Source of the DNA: Alviniconcha marisindica
Lineage: Eukaryota; Mollusca; Gastropoda; Provannidae
DNA length: 64,000 nt
Assembly (NCBI GenBank): GCA_018857735.1
Contig: JABMCL010003091.1
Span: 62,001-126,000, forward strand
Direction: 5' to 3'
Shown: positions 44,427 to 56,495 of the stretch, piece after piece
How positions within the stretch are numbered: position 1 is the first letter of the stretch
Layout of the letters: each line of letters begins with the position of its first letter
Position numbers and translations under genes: made by a program
The notes under the pieces: generated by a model
What the model was told of the DNA's origin: nothing
Database searches by the model: none
Seen by the model: only the letters and a program-made list of their open reading frames with translations

Positions 44427-44815
44427 ATGTATGTTTGTGATCTTTTTGCATGTGTATACACAAGGGAGACCTCAGTTTATAGTCTCATCTGAAGGACTTT
44501 TGTACAATCTGCACAGAATTGGACTCTGGACAGCTCTTGGGTTTGGCACAAAAACCTAGCATGTATTTTGGTCACCTGTTCACCTAGTGACCATGTTCAG
44601 TCGTGCATAACTTGGCTTTTGAGAGTGTGTGCTCTTGCTCTGCCCGTTTCCCAGGTCAACCCTTCTTTTTTAAGCCCACCTTTTCTGTTAAAACCTTTGC
44701 CTTCTTGTTCATAATATTCAGATAGACCTCTCACCAAGGACCACCCTTTTTTTAAGACCACTCTGGCTTGAATTTGTAGTGGTCTTAAAGAGGGGTTCTA
44801 CTGTCCTTGTAGTAA
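44193..44815. mobile_element. Family E inverted-repeat element
   Basis: Begins ACAGTAGAATCCCTGATGCG + GGACCACCCCTCTTTTA and ends GTGGTCTTAAAGAGGGGTTC + TACTGT, which is the inverse. It carries an AT microsatellite (44,374-44,418) and a reverse SINE A tail-like stretch (44,225-44,300). Confidence 0.7.
44374..44418. repeat. (AT)n microsatellite
   Basis: About 22 AT units. Confidence 0.97.
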
Positions 44816-45220
44816 ATGTATAAGTATAGCCTTCTCCACAGCCACATATCAGCAGATTTCTCTCCAGTGTCTTATGGATTTGTTAAGAAAAGGTTTATGA
44901 GACAGAAGTTCTTTTTGTAAAATTTCATCCTTTTTTTTTCTTCTTTAAAAAAAAAATCCATTTGGTGCTCTGTGGTAGTTTACCAATCTTTCCTCTGATC
45001 TGCCATGTGTTATTTTTCTGTGTGTTAAGAGGGTGGTTTTCCACCCTTATGGTTCTCTGCCTTTACTTGTATGCGCAGTTTTGCCATTGCAAGCATAAGG
45101 AATCCCGCAGCATAATGTTCTTTTGTAGTGCATATAATTTACAGAATCTTCTAATTTATTGGGTTGTTATATTTAGCAAGATAGCTGCATGTTAGCTGTA
45201 TTTAAAATGCACACAAGTTT

Positions 45221-45447
45221 AAACCATTCACTGCCGTGCTTGCCACTCCGTCACTCAGAAAATGACCAATAAAAGTGCCAAATTTGAAACCATTATGGCT
45301 TGTTTTGCCCCCTTCATATGAGCACATGAATGGATTTCTGTCAAAATGCACACTATTGAAAGTAGATTTGTTACAGGACCATCATCTATATCGTTTGGAG
45401 GAGTGTATGTGTGCACTTTTACAGGCTGTGGCAGTGAAGGGGTTACA
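45221..45447. mobile_element. ~225-bp MITE-like element
   Basis: Left end TTTAAACCATTCACTGCC; right end GGCAGTGAAGGGGTTAC, the inverse with few mismatches. Internal sequence is non-coding. Confidence 0.5.
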
Positions 45448-47993
45448 GTTGAATCTTTCTTTTATGGAAACAATGGACACAAGAACCCCCCCACACACAC
45501 ACACACACACCAAAGTGAGCAATTCTTATAACATTTGTCTTATGTTTGTCACATATAAGAAGGCAATTTACCCCCCCCCCCCCCCCCCCCCCCACACACA
45601 CACCAAAGTGAGCATTCTATAACATTGTCATGTTTGTACATATAAGAGGCAATCCCCCCCCCCCAACCTTCCTCCCCAAAACACATTGTTACATGTTGTT
45701 TCAGTAAACATTAGATCTGAACATTTTTGCACATTTAGATATTTTTATTCTCAATGCTGTTTGAGACATTCCACACAGTTTTGATGCTTATTCCGGTTTG
45801 CCTTTCACCACTGGTTTTTATGTGACAGGAAAACTTTTATCTTGTAGAATTATTTTCTTCTGTATTTACACAGTGCTATTTACCAGTCATGAAATCCGGA
45901 ATGAACTAGTCGGAACAATAAATGGAGCTGAAACAATTTAATCTTGTTTGTAAAGCTAGTGGCACCGTGAGAAGTATGCTTAATAAATTAACACACATGC
46001 ACATGTATGTACACACATACATGCTTGCTCCCCCCCCCCTTCCCCACACACACACACATACATGCATATAAAGCAACTACAAACCACAATTCACAAACCA
46101 CAATTCATTAATCATTTAATGGACTCCCAAAAAGATCCATTACAAAAGCAGTAAACCAAAGTTATAAAAAATGCAAACAATGGATTTTCTCATACCAAAC
46201 CACCTAAACCCAAGCACCACCCTTTGGACGTGACAACAAAACGTCATTGCACCGATCAGCTACTACAACCGGTTGACTGAAAAGTAGTTCAACATCGAAT
46301 GGCACATCTGAGACAAAGGCATGGGGACCAAAGTCGGGGAGGAGGGGGGGGGGGGGGAGGTTAGGGGGGTAGGATGGATTTATAATTAGTTATTCACAGT
46401 AAAGATTTGATTCATTTCGTATCTAAACGAGCCCTAACTGCAGTTGGCATGCAGCTAGAGTAGGCTTTCTGCCAGTGGGTGCTAATTTGTAAGCAGTGGA
46501 AAGAGGAGGTGGCTCAACAATCTGGCTTGAAAGGAAGAGAGAGGGCCATCGTCAATCCAACCAACAATGGAGCCGTTTCCAAGGCAACATTGGGGAAACT
46601 TCTGAGAGACAGGGTGGAGCACATACAGGCTTTTTCTGAGTTCTTAGATACCACCTTAAACTGAACGGATTAGCAGTTTCTGACCTGCTATTGTCACCAG
46701 CTGACAGAAGTGTGTTTATCATTCTGTAATCACGTTAATGGGACTTTTCAATCATTTGAAGGTACAGCTGAATAAACTTATGCCTTAAAGAGGTGGGCAG
46801 CAAACCAGAGTAACAATAACAATATACTTTATTCATCCCAGCAGGAAAACAGAGACCCCCCCCCCCCCCCCCCATCCCTTGCAATACCCATCCAGTATGC
46901 AGCTGTATACACTAAATTAATATGTATGCTGTGAATGAAAACGGTTACATACATGAAATCTCAAGTGGCTTTGGATGTGCCTCTTAGGAGCCACCCAAAC
47001 AAATATGGAGAGAATATTGTTAAATAAAACGGAATGTGTCACTTGCAAAAAGTTCCAAAAATATATTTCTGTAAGTTAAAGCATAAAGAGCAATGATGCT
47101 TCACTGAAAATCAGAACAACAAAACTGCACACACACACACACACAAATCATAATGACCATCCCACTGAGCATGTTCAAGGTCAAAGAATGTCAGATTATT
47201 AAAAGCTGGCCGCACACACAAATATATATATATATATTATATACACACACATGCATAAATACAAGAATGCATATACATCCACCCCCCACCCCACCCCACC
47301 CCACCCCACACACATACACCAGGAATCATTTCTTATACCATGAATTCAAATGTTCTAACCAATATGGATTTCTTGTATGCAATAATGTTTGACAGAAGTG
47401 ATTCAAACAAATGAACATTTGTTACGTTACTCAAAGCTGTACAAAAGGAAGATTTTTTTTAATGCATCTTTCCAAAGTGATCATCTTTCTTTTGGACGAT
47501 GTCATAATTAAAATCAAATTTGTATCCTCATAATGGGTAACCAAGATACACACTGTTAGTAAAAATGCATATACTTGCAAACATACATGTACACATACCA
47601 GTTTTCTGGTCAAGGCATGAGTCTACTGATATGTTTAAATATATCATACATACATATTATTCATACAAATGTATCAGTGATTTTGACACTTTGTATGGAA
47701 AGACTTGAGTACTGTCATCACACAAAATTTTCAGTAGATTCATTATAGAACCTACACAACAACAAACCACAGCAAAATTCTGCAGAAATCTCCACCGCCA
47801 CTGACCAGTTTCTGCTAGTGAACACCAAAAACTTGAGCACAGCTTGTTGGAAAAATTGAACTCAAATAAAAATGTAAGTAAAACAGCAATTTTTGGCAAT
47901 AGCAACAACAACAAAAATTTGTAATGTAATAAAAAAAAATATAAAAAAATGGGAATGCATAACCAATGAACACTAACACACTAACAGCCATCA

Positions 47994-48302
47994 TCAAGCA
48001 TGAATGGGTTTGCTCCAGTCAAAGCTGAACGTCGCATCCCGCCCAGAACTCAGTCCACTGGGGTAGGCCACAAATGGAGGGGCTGGCAGAGAATTTTCCC
48101 GGGAGTAAACCGCGCACCGCTTGAACGGGCAGGGGGAGAGCCTCCAGGCATACCTCAGTCCCAGGATGCTTTGCCCGTCCCCGCAGACACCAGCGTAGAG
48201 TCTGACATGCGTGGCGTTGCTGGTCACGACCGGCGTTGGTACCCACCATGCCCTGCCCTCTGACAGCTGACAGGACTGGCCTCCATTGAGAGAGCAGCAC
48301 AA
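47994..48302 (-). CDS. SIAE: SIAE last exon with stop
   Basis: Acceptor ATTCCAG|TTGTGC; encodes LCCSLNGGQSCQLSEGRAWW through RYAWRLSPCPFKRCAVYSRE and LPAPPFVAY, then TGA at 47,996-47,994. Confidence 0.95.
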   Translation of the reverse strand: MCCSLNGGQSCQLSEGRAWWVPTPVVTSNATHVRLYAGVCGDGQSILGLRYAWRLSPCPFKRCAVYSRENSLPAPPFVAYPSGLSSGRDATFSFDWSKPIHA

Positions 48303-49488
48303 CTGGAATGGAAGTTAGTTTGCTAGTCAGTCTGTTAACGTTCTGTGGCTAGAAAACAACAACTGGGGTTCATCTACTGTTGGGTGAGAGTTGCGGTAAC
48401 GTGAATGTGGGCTGCCATTTGCTGACATCAGTTTGGTTCAGTTCCGTTCAAGATGGTATCTACATGCTTGGGAAAGCCCATACGTGTTCCATCCGATTTC
48501 TCAGAAGTTCCCCAATGTTGCCTTTGAAACAGTTGCAATGTTTGTTCGAACAAGTGAACACTGTTCATCTTACCCACATCTAATGGTGGAATGAGGCAGA
48601 AGTGAAGCAGGGCACTGAAACCCCCATTTTTGAAATGTGCTAACAAACCAGCAAAGGTGGTCTTGAAAGACGGATGCTCTCCCTCTTCAGGGTTTCTGCT
48701 GTTGAACACACACACACATACGCACGCATGCACACACGCAGGCACACACACACACACTCATTCAAATACATATGTAGGCATGCATGTTGCACACACACAC
48801 ACACACACACACAACAAACACACACATGCATGCATGCACACACACACTATGTGTATACATGCATGTTCTATGCCCAGGCACACACACATGCACACACACA
48901 CACAAACACACACACTCAGTTCCTACCTCAAATCCTTCACTCTGTCTCAGCTCCAACGTCCACTTGGTGCCGTAATCCAAAACCAAAAGGCTGGAAGATT
49001 GCGACACCCTGACAGGCAGCGGCCCATGCCAGAAGGTGGGGATGTTGTAAGCAACATCCAATCCACCCAGAAAGAGGCGATGAGAGATGTCTGTCTTGTC
49101 TCGAGTATGCACACTGCCAGAGCGAATAATAATCAAGGTGACGTGAAAAAGTCAAGAGCAAACTGCTGTAAGATGACTTGTGTTTGGAGAAAGAAGACAA
49201 CAACAACAACAAAAAGGGTTAAAAAAGAACACTGATTATAATTGGACACTACAAAACAAGGCCTCTAATTAAAATCAGTGTTTTTAACCTTATGTGTGTT
49301 TTCGTCTCAAAATGCTAGCAGTCATCTTTAAAATTAAAATCAGCATTCTTTTCAACCTTAATTTGTGTGTTCTGATCTTGTTTGAGAACATTTCCAGTGT
49401 TTCAGATGCTTGTTTGCTTGTTTTGTTTTGTTTTAGATAAAGCGTCTGTACTTCCCCTGTAGTAGTAGAGTATTCAACACTGACACTG

Positions 49489-49520
<32 letters not shown>

Positions 49521-52478
49521 AAGGGGGGGGGGGGGTGCACCATGCCTGCCAAAATTTTCTAGCTGCATAAATAATTACATAGGAACACATTGAGATAAAG
49601 TGTAAAATGGGTTCTTTTTTTCTAATCACCTGGTGACATGAAACACATGGCCCATGCTTTCATCACTCCAGACCAGAAAAAAGAAGAAAAAAAGACTGCA
49701 ACGTTGTCTCTGTAGCATTCTCCAGCTGAACTCTGAAGTAATTTTTGTGAGTGTGCGTTTTTGTTGTTGTAAAATGGTTTCTTTTTTCAATGCACCTGAT
49801 GACATGAAATACACAACACAGGCTTTCACCAGTTCAGGCCACACATACAAAGGAGACAGCAGTATTGTCACTGTAGCATTCTCCAGCTGAATACTGGAGT
49901 AAGTAACTTCTTTTTACACCCAGTCTGAACGCTGGAAGGCAATCATACATCGACATGTCCTTTCCGCAGGGTGAGAAGATTGTGCATGTGACCGTTTTAT
50001 TATTACCCAACCACATGGGCAGCCACGTGCCATCTTCAGAGGATTTATCTCCCTTTCTGGAGGGTGGACGCTACCATGCAAGGACTCAAGGAGCTTATCA
50101 TGGCTGAAGATAGTCTCCACGTAACTATGTGGGATAGCTCAGTGGCTAGAGCGCCGGACTCAGGATCAAAAGGTCATGGGTTCAAATCCCTGCAGGAGTG
50201 GCGGGAGAATTTTCCTCTCCAGGGTCAACTTTCTGTGCTGACTCTTATTTCGGTATCCGTTCCACCCCATGTTACTGCAGTAGCACGTAAAAGATCCTCA
50301 TCATTCTGCCAAAAGTGCAGGTGGCAGGTTACAGCTAAAACATGCATACACGTTACGTATGTGGCTTTGCATGAAGTGACATGGTGCATGGTTGTATGGT
50401 GTACACAGAACTTGTGCCGAGACAGCAGCAGTTTCATGTGGCACCAGCCATGTCAGCGCTTAAGCACACCACTTGGGTGGATATTCAAAAAGCGCTATAA
50501 AAAGCTAGTCACTCATGTAGAATCGCATGCGAGCGCAGTGAGTCTGCTCAAGAGAGCGGAGAATCAGTCAATCAATAACAACATCTCACTGTAGCCTTGG
50601 CTTTCTTGCCTGGTGTCAGTGTGCTGTCATACAGTCCAAGCCAAAACAGAACGCAGTATGCAACCGGTGAGCTGCTACACCTGATGGTGTGCAGTACGTT
50701 GAGTATCACAAATCACCACTTAAAAAACTCTCTTTCCAAAATCAGCAAATGGGACAGTTTTGAAGCAAAATCTTAAATTTAAGTTTTATTTTGAATCCAA
50801 TCTTGACTGACAAGACACAGGGTAAATGGTTTGTTTGTGTTTTGTTCATTGTTCTCATCATTTGACAGTCAAATAGCTGTTCATTTGTCCATATGGCACT
50901 TGAAACAGGGGTCTACCCCCAAAGTTTGGTTTTGTACTGTCCTGTTTTTAACAACACGAAAAAAAGGCATTCTTTTTAACCTTATGTGTGCTTTGATTTT
51001 CAAGCCTCCTCACCACAACATGTCACTCAGGAGGTAGTTACTTCCGTTAAGAACGTAGGTATAAATCTGGAAAAAAAGAAAGAAAACAGATTTCAAACCA
51101 ACGAATGACATAATAACAGTTCTGCTGGACTCACCCTCCATAAGGAGAGTTGAAGTCAGTGATGTCCATGGTCACTGCCATGAAGACATTCTTCATCCGC
51201 GGATTGGGGACATAGCCATAGTCTGCTGTCTGGTGCCAGCGGATATCAGGGTAACCAATAGCGACCACTGAGTCTCTGAAACTTGCACCAATCTGCACAG
51301 GCAGGCAAATGCTTGTAATACACATAGTCTCAGTTTCTTCAGGTATATGTGACTAAAGTCTAGGATCATTGCTTTTGCTAGAAATGATTACATTCACTTC
51401 ATGTCTGGGGATTTTTTTTCATAAAGTCTAGTTTTCTCCTCCCTAACCAGCCACCAGATTCTGAAATGTCAGTTTTGATGGTAATTCACAAGTCTGTTAC
51501 CATAAAAACAGTTCTGTCCATTTCTCTCTTCTCAAGAATGACCATAATCATACCACAATTAATAATAACAATGTATTCTGTTATGTGCTATTTCTCCACA
51601 TTTGAGCACACAGCCCATTACAAAGCAAAGAACAACACTCCTCCCCCCCCCCCCCCCCCCCCCACCCCCCAAACGAAACAGTGAAACTAAACACACACAC
51701 ACACATACACACACTGTCAGTAGGAGGTGATTTTAAAGACAAGAATGTGCTTGATGCAGCTGATGGAATTCCATATGTTGACGGAAAATCTGATGTCTAC
51801 TAACCAAGCAGACATAGAGTATAGATGCTGAAGATGGAGTACAGCCGAGACAATAGGAAAGGCACAGTGTTTTCAAACCAAATGTAGCCACAACTTTCCT
51901 TCCAAGCACAGCTGAGTCCATCTTCCTAAGTAATCAAATGAAAGCAGTCCAAAAAAAGGGATGAGTCCACGATCAGTTCACTGACAGCAAGACATGGTTT
52001 CAGAACAGGTGGTCTGATAAAGCAACAAGTGTGTGTCTTTCGTCAGAGGTTCAACTGCACCAACAATGACTGATGAAAACAACACCCCCCTCCCCCGCAT
52101 CCCCACCTCTGATACTCAAATCTGACGTTCAGGTACTCACCTGCACAAACCCAAAAGGAAAGTTGGGCCTGGTTTGTCCAGCAGAGGCCAGGGAGAATTT
52201 GCTGCGCCAGTCATCAATCATGGCAGGGAATGTACAATTGTAGACGTTGCGGGTGCTGGCTTTGACAGAGTCGCTTTCACCTTAATCACAGAGACATATG
52301 AGTTGAATTTAAAAAAAATGAGTCACTTAAAAAAGAAAAAGAACTGCATGTTGAAAATGGGTACGTTTAAATTACTGGGTGCATGCTAGTGTGAGGGGTA
52401 TATGTGTGTGCGATGTGGATGCGTGTGCATGCAAAGGTGTTTTAGTGTATGTGTACATGTGAGTGCTTATCCATGCAA

Positions 52479-52538
<60 letters not shown>

Positions 52539-53126
52539 TGTGTATGGCATGGGTACTTGTATGTACATGCCTGTGTGCATGTGTGTATGGAGCTCATGTG
52601 TGCAAGTGTGTGTGTATGTGTATGTATGACAATGTGTACATGGTCCCTCTGTGTGGTGCTCATGTGCACAACTCTGTGATGTGTGTGCGTGTGTGTATGC
52701 TCAAGCATGCGTGTGTGCATGCATGTGTAAGTCTGCATGTATGTGTGAGACAACAAGAACAGCACATGTACTCCCGACTGACCCTGGTCCCAGAGAACTC
52801 CATATATGGTCATGGGCAGAAAGGGGTGGATCATTGCATTCCACAGCTGTGTGCGGTCTTGTTCTGTGGTCAAACCCTGCAGTCCATCAACTTCCATTTC
52901 ATCCCCATCTTTCAGTTGCGACTTTTCACTGTAAGTACAAAAAGGAAACTTGCTCGTGAGTGAGTGACTGAGTGCATGTGTGTGTGTGCATATATGTGTA
53001 TATGTACATGCATGTGTATCTGTGTATGTGAGTGCGTGTGTGTGTGTGTGTGCATACGTGTGTGTGTGCGTGTGCGTCTTCTTCTCTCTCTCTCTGTTTT
53101 TCTCCATCTCTCTCCCCCCACATGAA

Positions 53127-53164
<38 letters not shown>

Positions 53165-56100
53165 CACACACACACACACACACACAGTGGAAACCATCTA
53201 TTATCACCATCCAGAAACTCAAGCAGAAGTGATAGCAAAAATGCAAGCTGGCCAGAAAATGTAGCAAACATGTAAATATTTTCATCTGTTTGCTTTCTTT
53301 CTTTTTTTCTTTCTTTTTAATCAGTACTTATACAAATGAAGTACTTTTGTCCTTCCATTCTGAACTTCTCGGGGTGCAGCCATGTTGGTTCACTCTTTAC
53401 CAATGAAAAGCAGCAAAAGACTGGTTCATGGCGTACATGTTCCAGCCTTGTTTATGACGTCACTGTTACAGACTGTTGGGCACAAACTGACTTCCAACAA
53501 TCTGGATGAGGAATCAAGTGAAAAACTACTGTGCGAATATTTCTGATCCCTATCAATAGGGCCTGTCAAGCTTAATCAGTTCAGTTCCACTTTAAGCAAG
53601 GCACACCAGAAACATATAAACCACTGCAAGCAACAACACACTCTGAGCGTTTCATTACTGATCTCACCTAACTTTAAAACTGCAAAGCCACGTCATATTT
53701 TACTCAAGGTGCAAAGAACCCGAAGGTGGACTTGCACCCATAAATGACAGCACTTACCTCTGTTATACCTCTGTAACAAAGACAACTGCAGAAGGCAACA
53801 CACACTACCCCTCTCTCTTCAGCCATACACAACCCAACAGTTCAGTTTACTCTCAACAGACCCTTCAACTCGCAATAAATTCGTTGCAGAGGTTTCCTCG
53901 ATCGATGGCTTGATCCCACACGTCTTCAAGGCATCAGCTGACATCCAAGGCTGAATGGGCGTGCCACCCCAGGCTGACACTATCAGCCCGATTGGATAAC
54001 CAAGCCGCTGGTACAAGTACTTGCCATAGAGCCAGCAGATGGCGGAAAAGTACTCTCCTCCATGGCCCAGACTCGCTGCAACGATCAACAAAGGATCAAC
54101 AAAGGATCAACAAAGATGTGGAAAGAATAACTGCACAGCTTCAGCTTCAGGCACTCAGTTCTTCCATGTTCCAAGAATGGGCAGGACCACCCTGGGGGAG
54201 AGAGACTGTCTTAATATATCAGACCCGTCATCTGGAACTCTCGTCCTCTCTCTGTCGGACATTTCTCTTCACTCACTACTTTTAAGTGAAAACTAAAAAC
54301 TTTTTTTTTTTAGGTTCCCCTACCCTTCGGTGATCGATGTAATCTCACTATCTCACTTTCAAGACCACAATTTTTAAACCCTATCATTTGATAAAAATGA
54401 ACCTCTCACTGTCCCACTTTTAGGACAAAATCCGTTACACCCTGACCATCACTTGGATCAATGCAAATGCACCCCAAAGACCAGAGTGTTAAACCCATTC
54501 CATTGTTATTTAATGTAAATGAACCTCTCACCAAAGACTATCCCATTTTTTAGGCCACAACTTTTGCACATCCTAATTGCTTCCTAAATGAGTGAAAACA
54601 ATCCCCTCATCAACAGCCATCCCTCATTTAAGACACACGCCCACACAGCACTTTTGGGGGGGGGGGAGGGCGGGTGGGGAGGTGTTGGTTGTTGTTGTTG
54701 GATTCTCCATCCATTTTAGGACAATTCAGAGAGACAGAAAGAGAGTGAGAGAGAAAAAAAAAATCAGTACCGTTGCTAGGGACAGACCACTTTTCCAAGA
54801 CAGCCAGCAAATCAGGCAGGGGAATAGGTGAAAAGCGTGTCTGCACTGTGAACACTCGGATGTTGTGAAACTTCTTTGCCTCCTTTAACTCTTCTGTGGC
54901 ATTGAAGGCCTGCAAAGTAAATGCAACGCACTTCATGTTAGGTTAGACTTGCTTCACGCAGAGTTGCCTCCAAAGAGGTGCAGGCAGGGACTGAGATCCC
55001 GGGGGGGGGGGGGGGGTGAGGGGGGGGGGGGGTGAAGGGGGTGGGGGGTGAAGAGGGAGGCTATACCTAATACCTAACGCTACACTGTCACCACCACAAT
55101 GACTCTTGCATTAAAGATGGGCAGCAGTGAGAGTCATTCTAATGTTTTGAGGGGCAAAGTCGCAAGACAATATCCACATAAAACACAAGCAATTTTTGAA
55201 GAGAAAGGAGAGCTGAAGCAGAATCAAACTGAGGGCCAAAACAGCTCACTAACAAAACACTTTAGCAGGAAACATACTCCTATATGAAAAGAAAACACTC
55301 AGTCCATTGAAATTCTGAATATCTGATGTCCAAAAGGCTTGGATGGTTGGGGGGTGGGTGGAGGGGGCGGCAAGAAAGAAAACAACTTAATTCAAAACCT
55401 CATGATGAATAACGATATAAAAAAAAATTACTTGTTGCCCCCCTCCCCTCCATCTTCTCTTTGTAATAATTATGTTATGCCGCTTCATTACACCCTAGAA
55501 TTCACAAGTTCATCAGGTTCTTTCAGGTGAGATTTATTCGTTCATACAACTGTTGTTATGCAATTGCAGTAGCATCAATCATGACCCGTCGCATCCTAAT
55601 AGCCTTGAGTGAGCTGTTTTAAGGGCACACATTTATGAATCATCTCATTTACTAGGATTATATACATATATGTGTGTGTGTAGACAAAGCAAATGTCAAA
55701 TGTACAGGCATGAACGAACACATGCACTCATAACATGCACAGAGATACACAGGAACACACAGAAACACCCTCCCTCCCTCCATCTCTCTCTTCCCTTTTA
55801 TCTCTCTGTCTCTGTCATTCTCTTTCTCCCCTGTTATCTCTCTGTCTCCATCAGTGTCTCTCTCTCTGAGTCTCTCTCTCTCTCTCACTTTCTCTCTGTT
55901 ATCTCCCTGTCTTTGTCAGTCTCAGTCTCTGTCTCTGTTATCTCCCTTTCTCTGTCTGTCAATCTGTCTCTTCCTTGCTGCCTCTCTTAGTTATACATTA
56001 ACAGAGTTAATACAAACCTTATCCACAGTGAAGACCATATTGGACTGCCCAGAGCACAGCCACACATCCCCAAACAGCACATCGTTGAGGTGGATGGTCT

Positions 56101-56495
56101 TGGATTCAGACAGCGCTATGATGCTGAAGGGCCCGGCACTTGCCTCCGCCTCCAGCAATACCTTCCACACACCTGTCTCATCCACTGTTGTCTTGTAAAC
56201 CTTGCGACCCTTCACCTGAAAGAACAGCATTTTATTTTTATTTTTTCTGCATAGGTGACCAACTTCTTTGAATAGAACTAGAAACTAGTTCACTTCTGAG
56301 AACGTGCATGATCCAGGGTGATGCCTACCTGTACAATAATGCGGGTCCCAGGATCAGGGTGGTAGCCCCATACTGTGGCTCTCTGTGGAGCCCTCTGCAG
56401 AACCATGTGGTCCCCATAGTATGAAGCAAATGAAAACTCTTTGGGCTTTTCAACAGTGGCTGCAGTCTTCAATGAAGCTTTGTCATGGTTGTACC
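47994..56495 (-). CDS. SIAE: Sialate O-acetylesterase, exons 2 to last (first exon not found)
   Basis: SIAE is a secreted or lysosomal SGNH-type esterase that removes O-acetyl groups (mainly at C9) from sialic acids. Nine exons (1,691 nt, about 563 codons) read without a phase break. Landmarks are FASYYGDHMVLQRAPQRATV, DVLFGDVWLCSGQSNM with the nucleophile Ser, YPIGLIVSAWGGTPIQPWMS, LWNAMIHPF, DIRWHQTADYGYVPNPRM with the catalytic His, and a Cys-rich tail ending LPAPPFVAY. The human protein is about 523 residues with its signal peptide. Here the first listed exon starts at codon phase 1, so a short upstream exon with ATG and signal sequence must lie in 56,500-58,700. Human WYQGES reads WDQGES. 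Runs opposite to the NOX2-like gene, with about 2.2 kb between them. Confidence 0.94.
48705..48918. repeat. (AC)n-rich tract
   Basis: Interrupted AC repeats in the last SIAE intron, ending beside the exon 9 donor. Confidence 0.95.
48927..49113 (-). CDS. SIAE: SIAE exon 9
   Basis: Acceptor CTGGCAG|TGTGCA; encodes VHTRDKTDISHRLFLGGLDV, TFWHGPLPVRVS and so on; donor GAG|GTAGGA. Confidence 0.92.
49600..49905. repeat. ~170-bp imperfect direct duplication
   Basis: GTAAAATGGKTTCTTTTTTC, CACCTGRTGACATGAAAYAC and TGTAGCATTCTCCAGCTGAA occur at 49,602-49,735 and 49,770-49,893. Open frames inside it do not match SIAE. Confidence 0.8.
50129..50585 (+). mobile_element. tRNA-derived SINE (family A), near full length
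   Basis: GGGATAGCTCAGTGGCTAGA and GGGTTCAAATCCC boxes. The full body and GAGCGCAGTGAGTCTGCTCA tail end in CAATCAATAACAACATC. Opposite in orientation to SIAE. Confidence 0.9.
51135..51292 (-). CDS. SIAE: SIAE exon 8 (catalytic His)
   Basis: Acceptor CTGTGCAG|ATTGGT; encodes IGASFRDSVVAIGYPDIRWH, QTADYGYVPNPRMKNVFMAV; donor GGAGG|GTGAGT. Confidence 0.94.
52141..52280 (-). CDS. SIAE: SIAE exon 7
   Basis: Acceptor GATTAAG|GTGAAA; encodes ESDSVKASTRNVYNCTFPAM, IDDWRSKF and FPFGFVQ; donor CAG|GTGAGT. Confidence 0.92.
52484..52540. repeat. (GT)n microsatellite
   Basis: About 27 GT units in a SIAE intron, followed by 200 bp of decayed GT/GC. Confidence 0.95.
52783..52928 (-). CDS. SIAE: SIAE exon 6
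   Basis: Acceptor CTTACAG|TGAAAA; encodes EKSQLKDGDEMEVDGLQGLT, LWNAMIHPFLPMTIYGVLWD; donor CAGG|GTCAGT. Confidence 0.92.
53130..53188. repeat. (AC)n microsatellite
   Basis: AC repeats with one TGC interruption. Confidence 0.95.
53829..54075 (-). CDS. SIAE: SIAE exon 5
   Basis: Acceptor GTTGCAG|CGAGTC; encodes SLGHGGEYFSAICWLYGKYL, YPIGLIVSAWGGTP and so on. The donor GTT GT|GTATGG was chosen because exon 6 needs phase 2; a GTAAAC site upstream gives the wrong phase. Confidence 0.85.
54084..54118. repeat. 12-bp triplicate beside the SIAE exon 5 acceptor
   Basis: GGATCAACAAAG repeated three times about 10 bp from the acceptor, in the polypyrimidine/branch region on the minus strand. Confidence 0.85.
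54330..54640. repeat. Decayed family E-like units
   Basis: Units with TCTCACTTTCAAGACCACAA, CATTCCATTGTTATTTAATG + TAAATGAACCTCTCACC and TTTTTAGGCCACAACTTTTG resemble the 29,940-30,640 array. Confidence 0.6.
54771..54909 (-). CDS. SIAE: SIAE exon 4
   Basis: Acceptor TTTGCAG|GCCTTC; encodes AFNATEELKEAKKFHNIRVF and so on to KWSVPSN; donor AACG|GTACTG (phase 1). Confidence 0.9.
55015..55260 (-). mobile_element. SINE family B fragment (reverse)
   Basis: CACTGTCACCACCACAATGA, TTAAAGATGGGCAGCAGTGA and TTTTTGAAGAGAAAGGAGAG; the tail end is replaced by poly-G. Confidence 0.8.
56018..56215 (-). CDS. SIAE: SIAE exon 3 (catalytic Ser)
   Basis: Acceptor TTTCAG|GTGAAG; encodes VKGRKVYKTTVDETGVWKVL through DVLFGDVWLCSGQSNMVFTV; donor AAG|GTTTGT. 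Confidence 0.95.
56329..56495 (-). CDS. SIAE: SIAE exon 2
   Basis: Acceptor GTGACCAG|GGTACA; encodes YNHDKASLKTAATVEKPKEF then SFASYYGDHMVLQRAP; donor CAG|GTAGGC. Confidence 0.9.

Larger units (their letters stand above)
42022..47993. other. Intergenic region between the NACHT gene and SIAE
   Basis: About 6 kb between two convergent stop codons. It holds a family C copy, a 750-bp TIR element, an AT microsatellite, a family E element, a ~225-bp foldback-ended element and poly-C tracts. An AATAAA at about 43,417 and another at about 45,918 could serve as polyadenylation signals for the plus gene, but neither can be tied to it. 45,700-47,990 shows no gene, only simple repeats (AC, poly-C, TA). 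Confidence 0.6.

Noticed and set aside
46479..46664. 61-codon plus-strand ORF (KQWKEEVAQQSGLKGRERAI..)
   Set aside because: The composition is protein-like, but there is no family match, no splice partners and it is too short. Left unannotated.
49626..49871. Extra SIAE exon inside the 170-bp duplication
   Set aside because: SIAE exons 8 and 9 already join in phase (phase 2 to 1 nt) and align continuously to the human protein, so there is no room for it.
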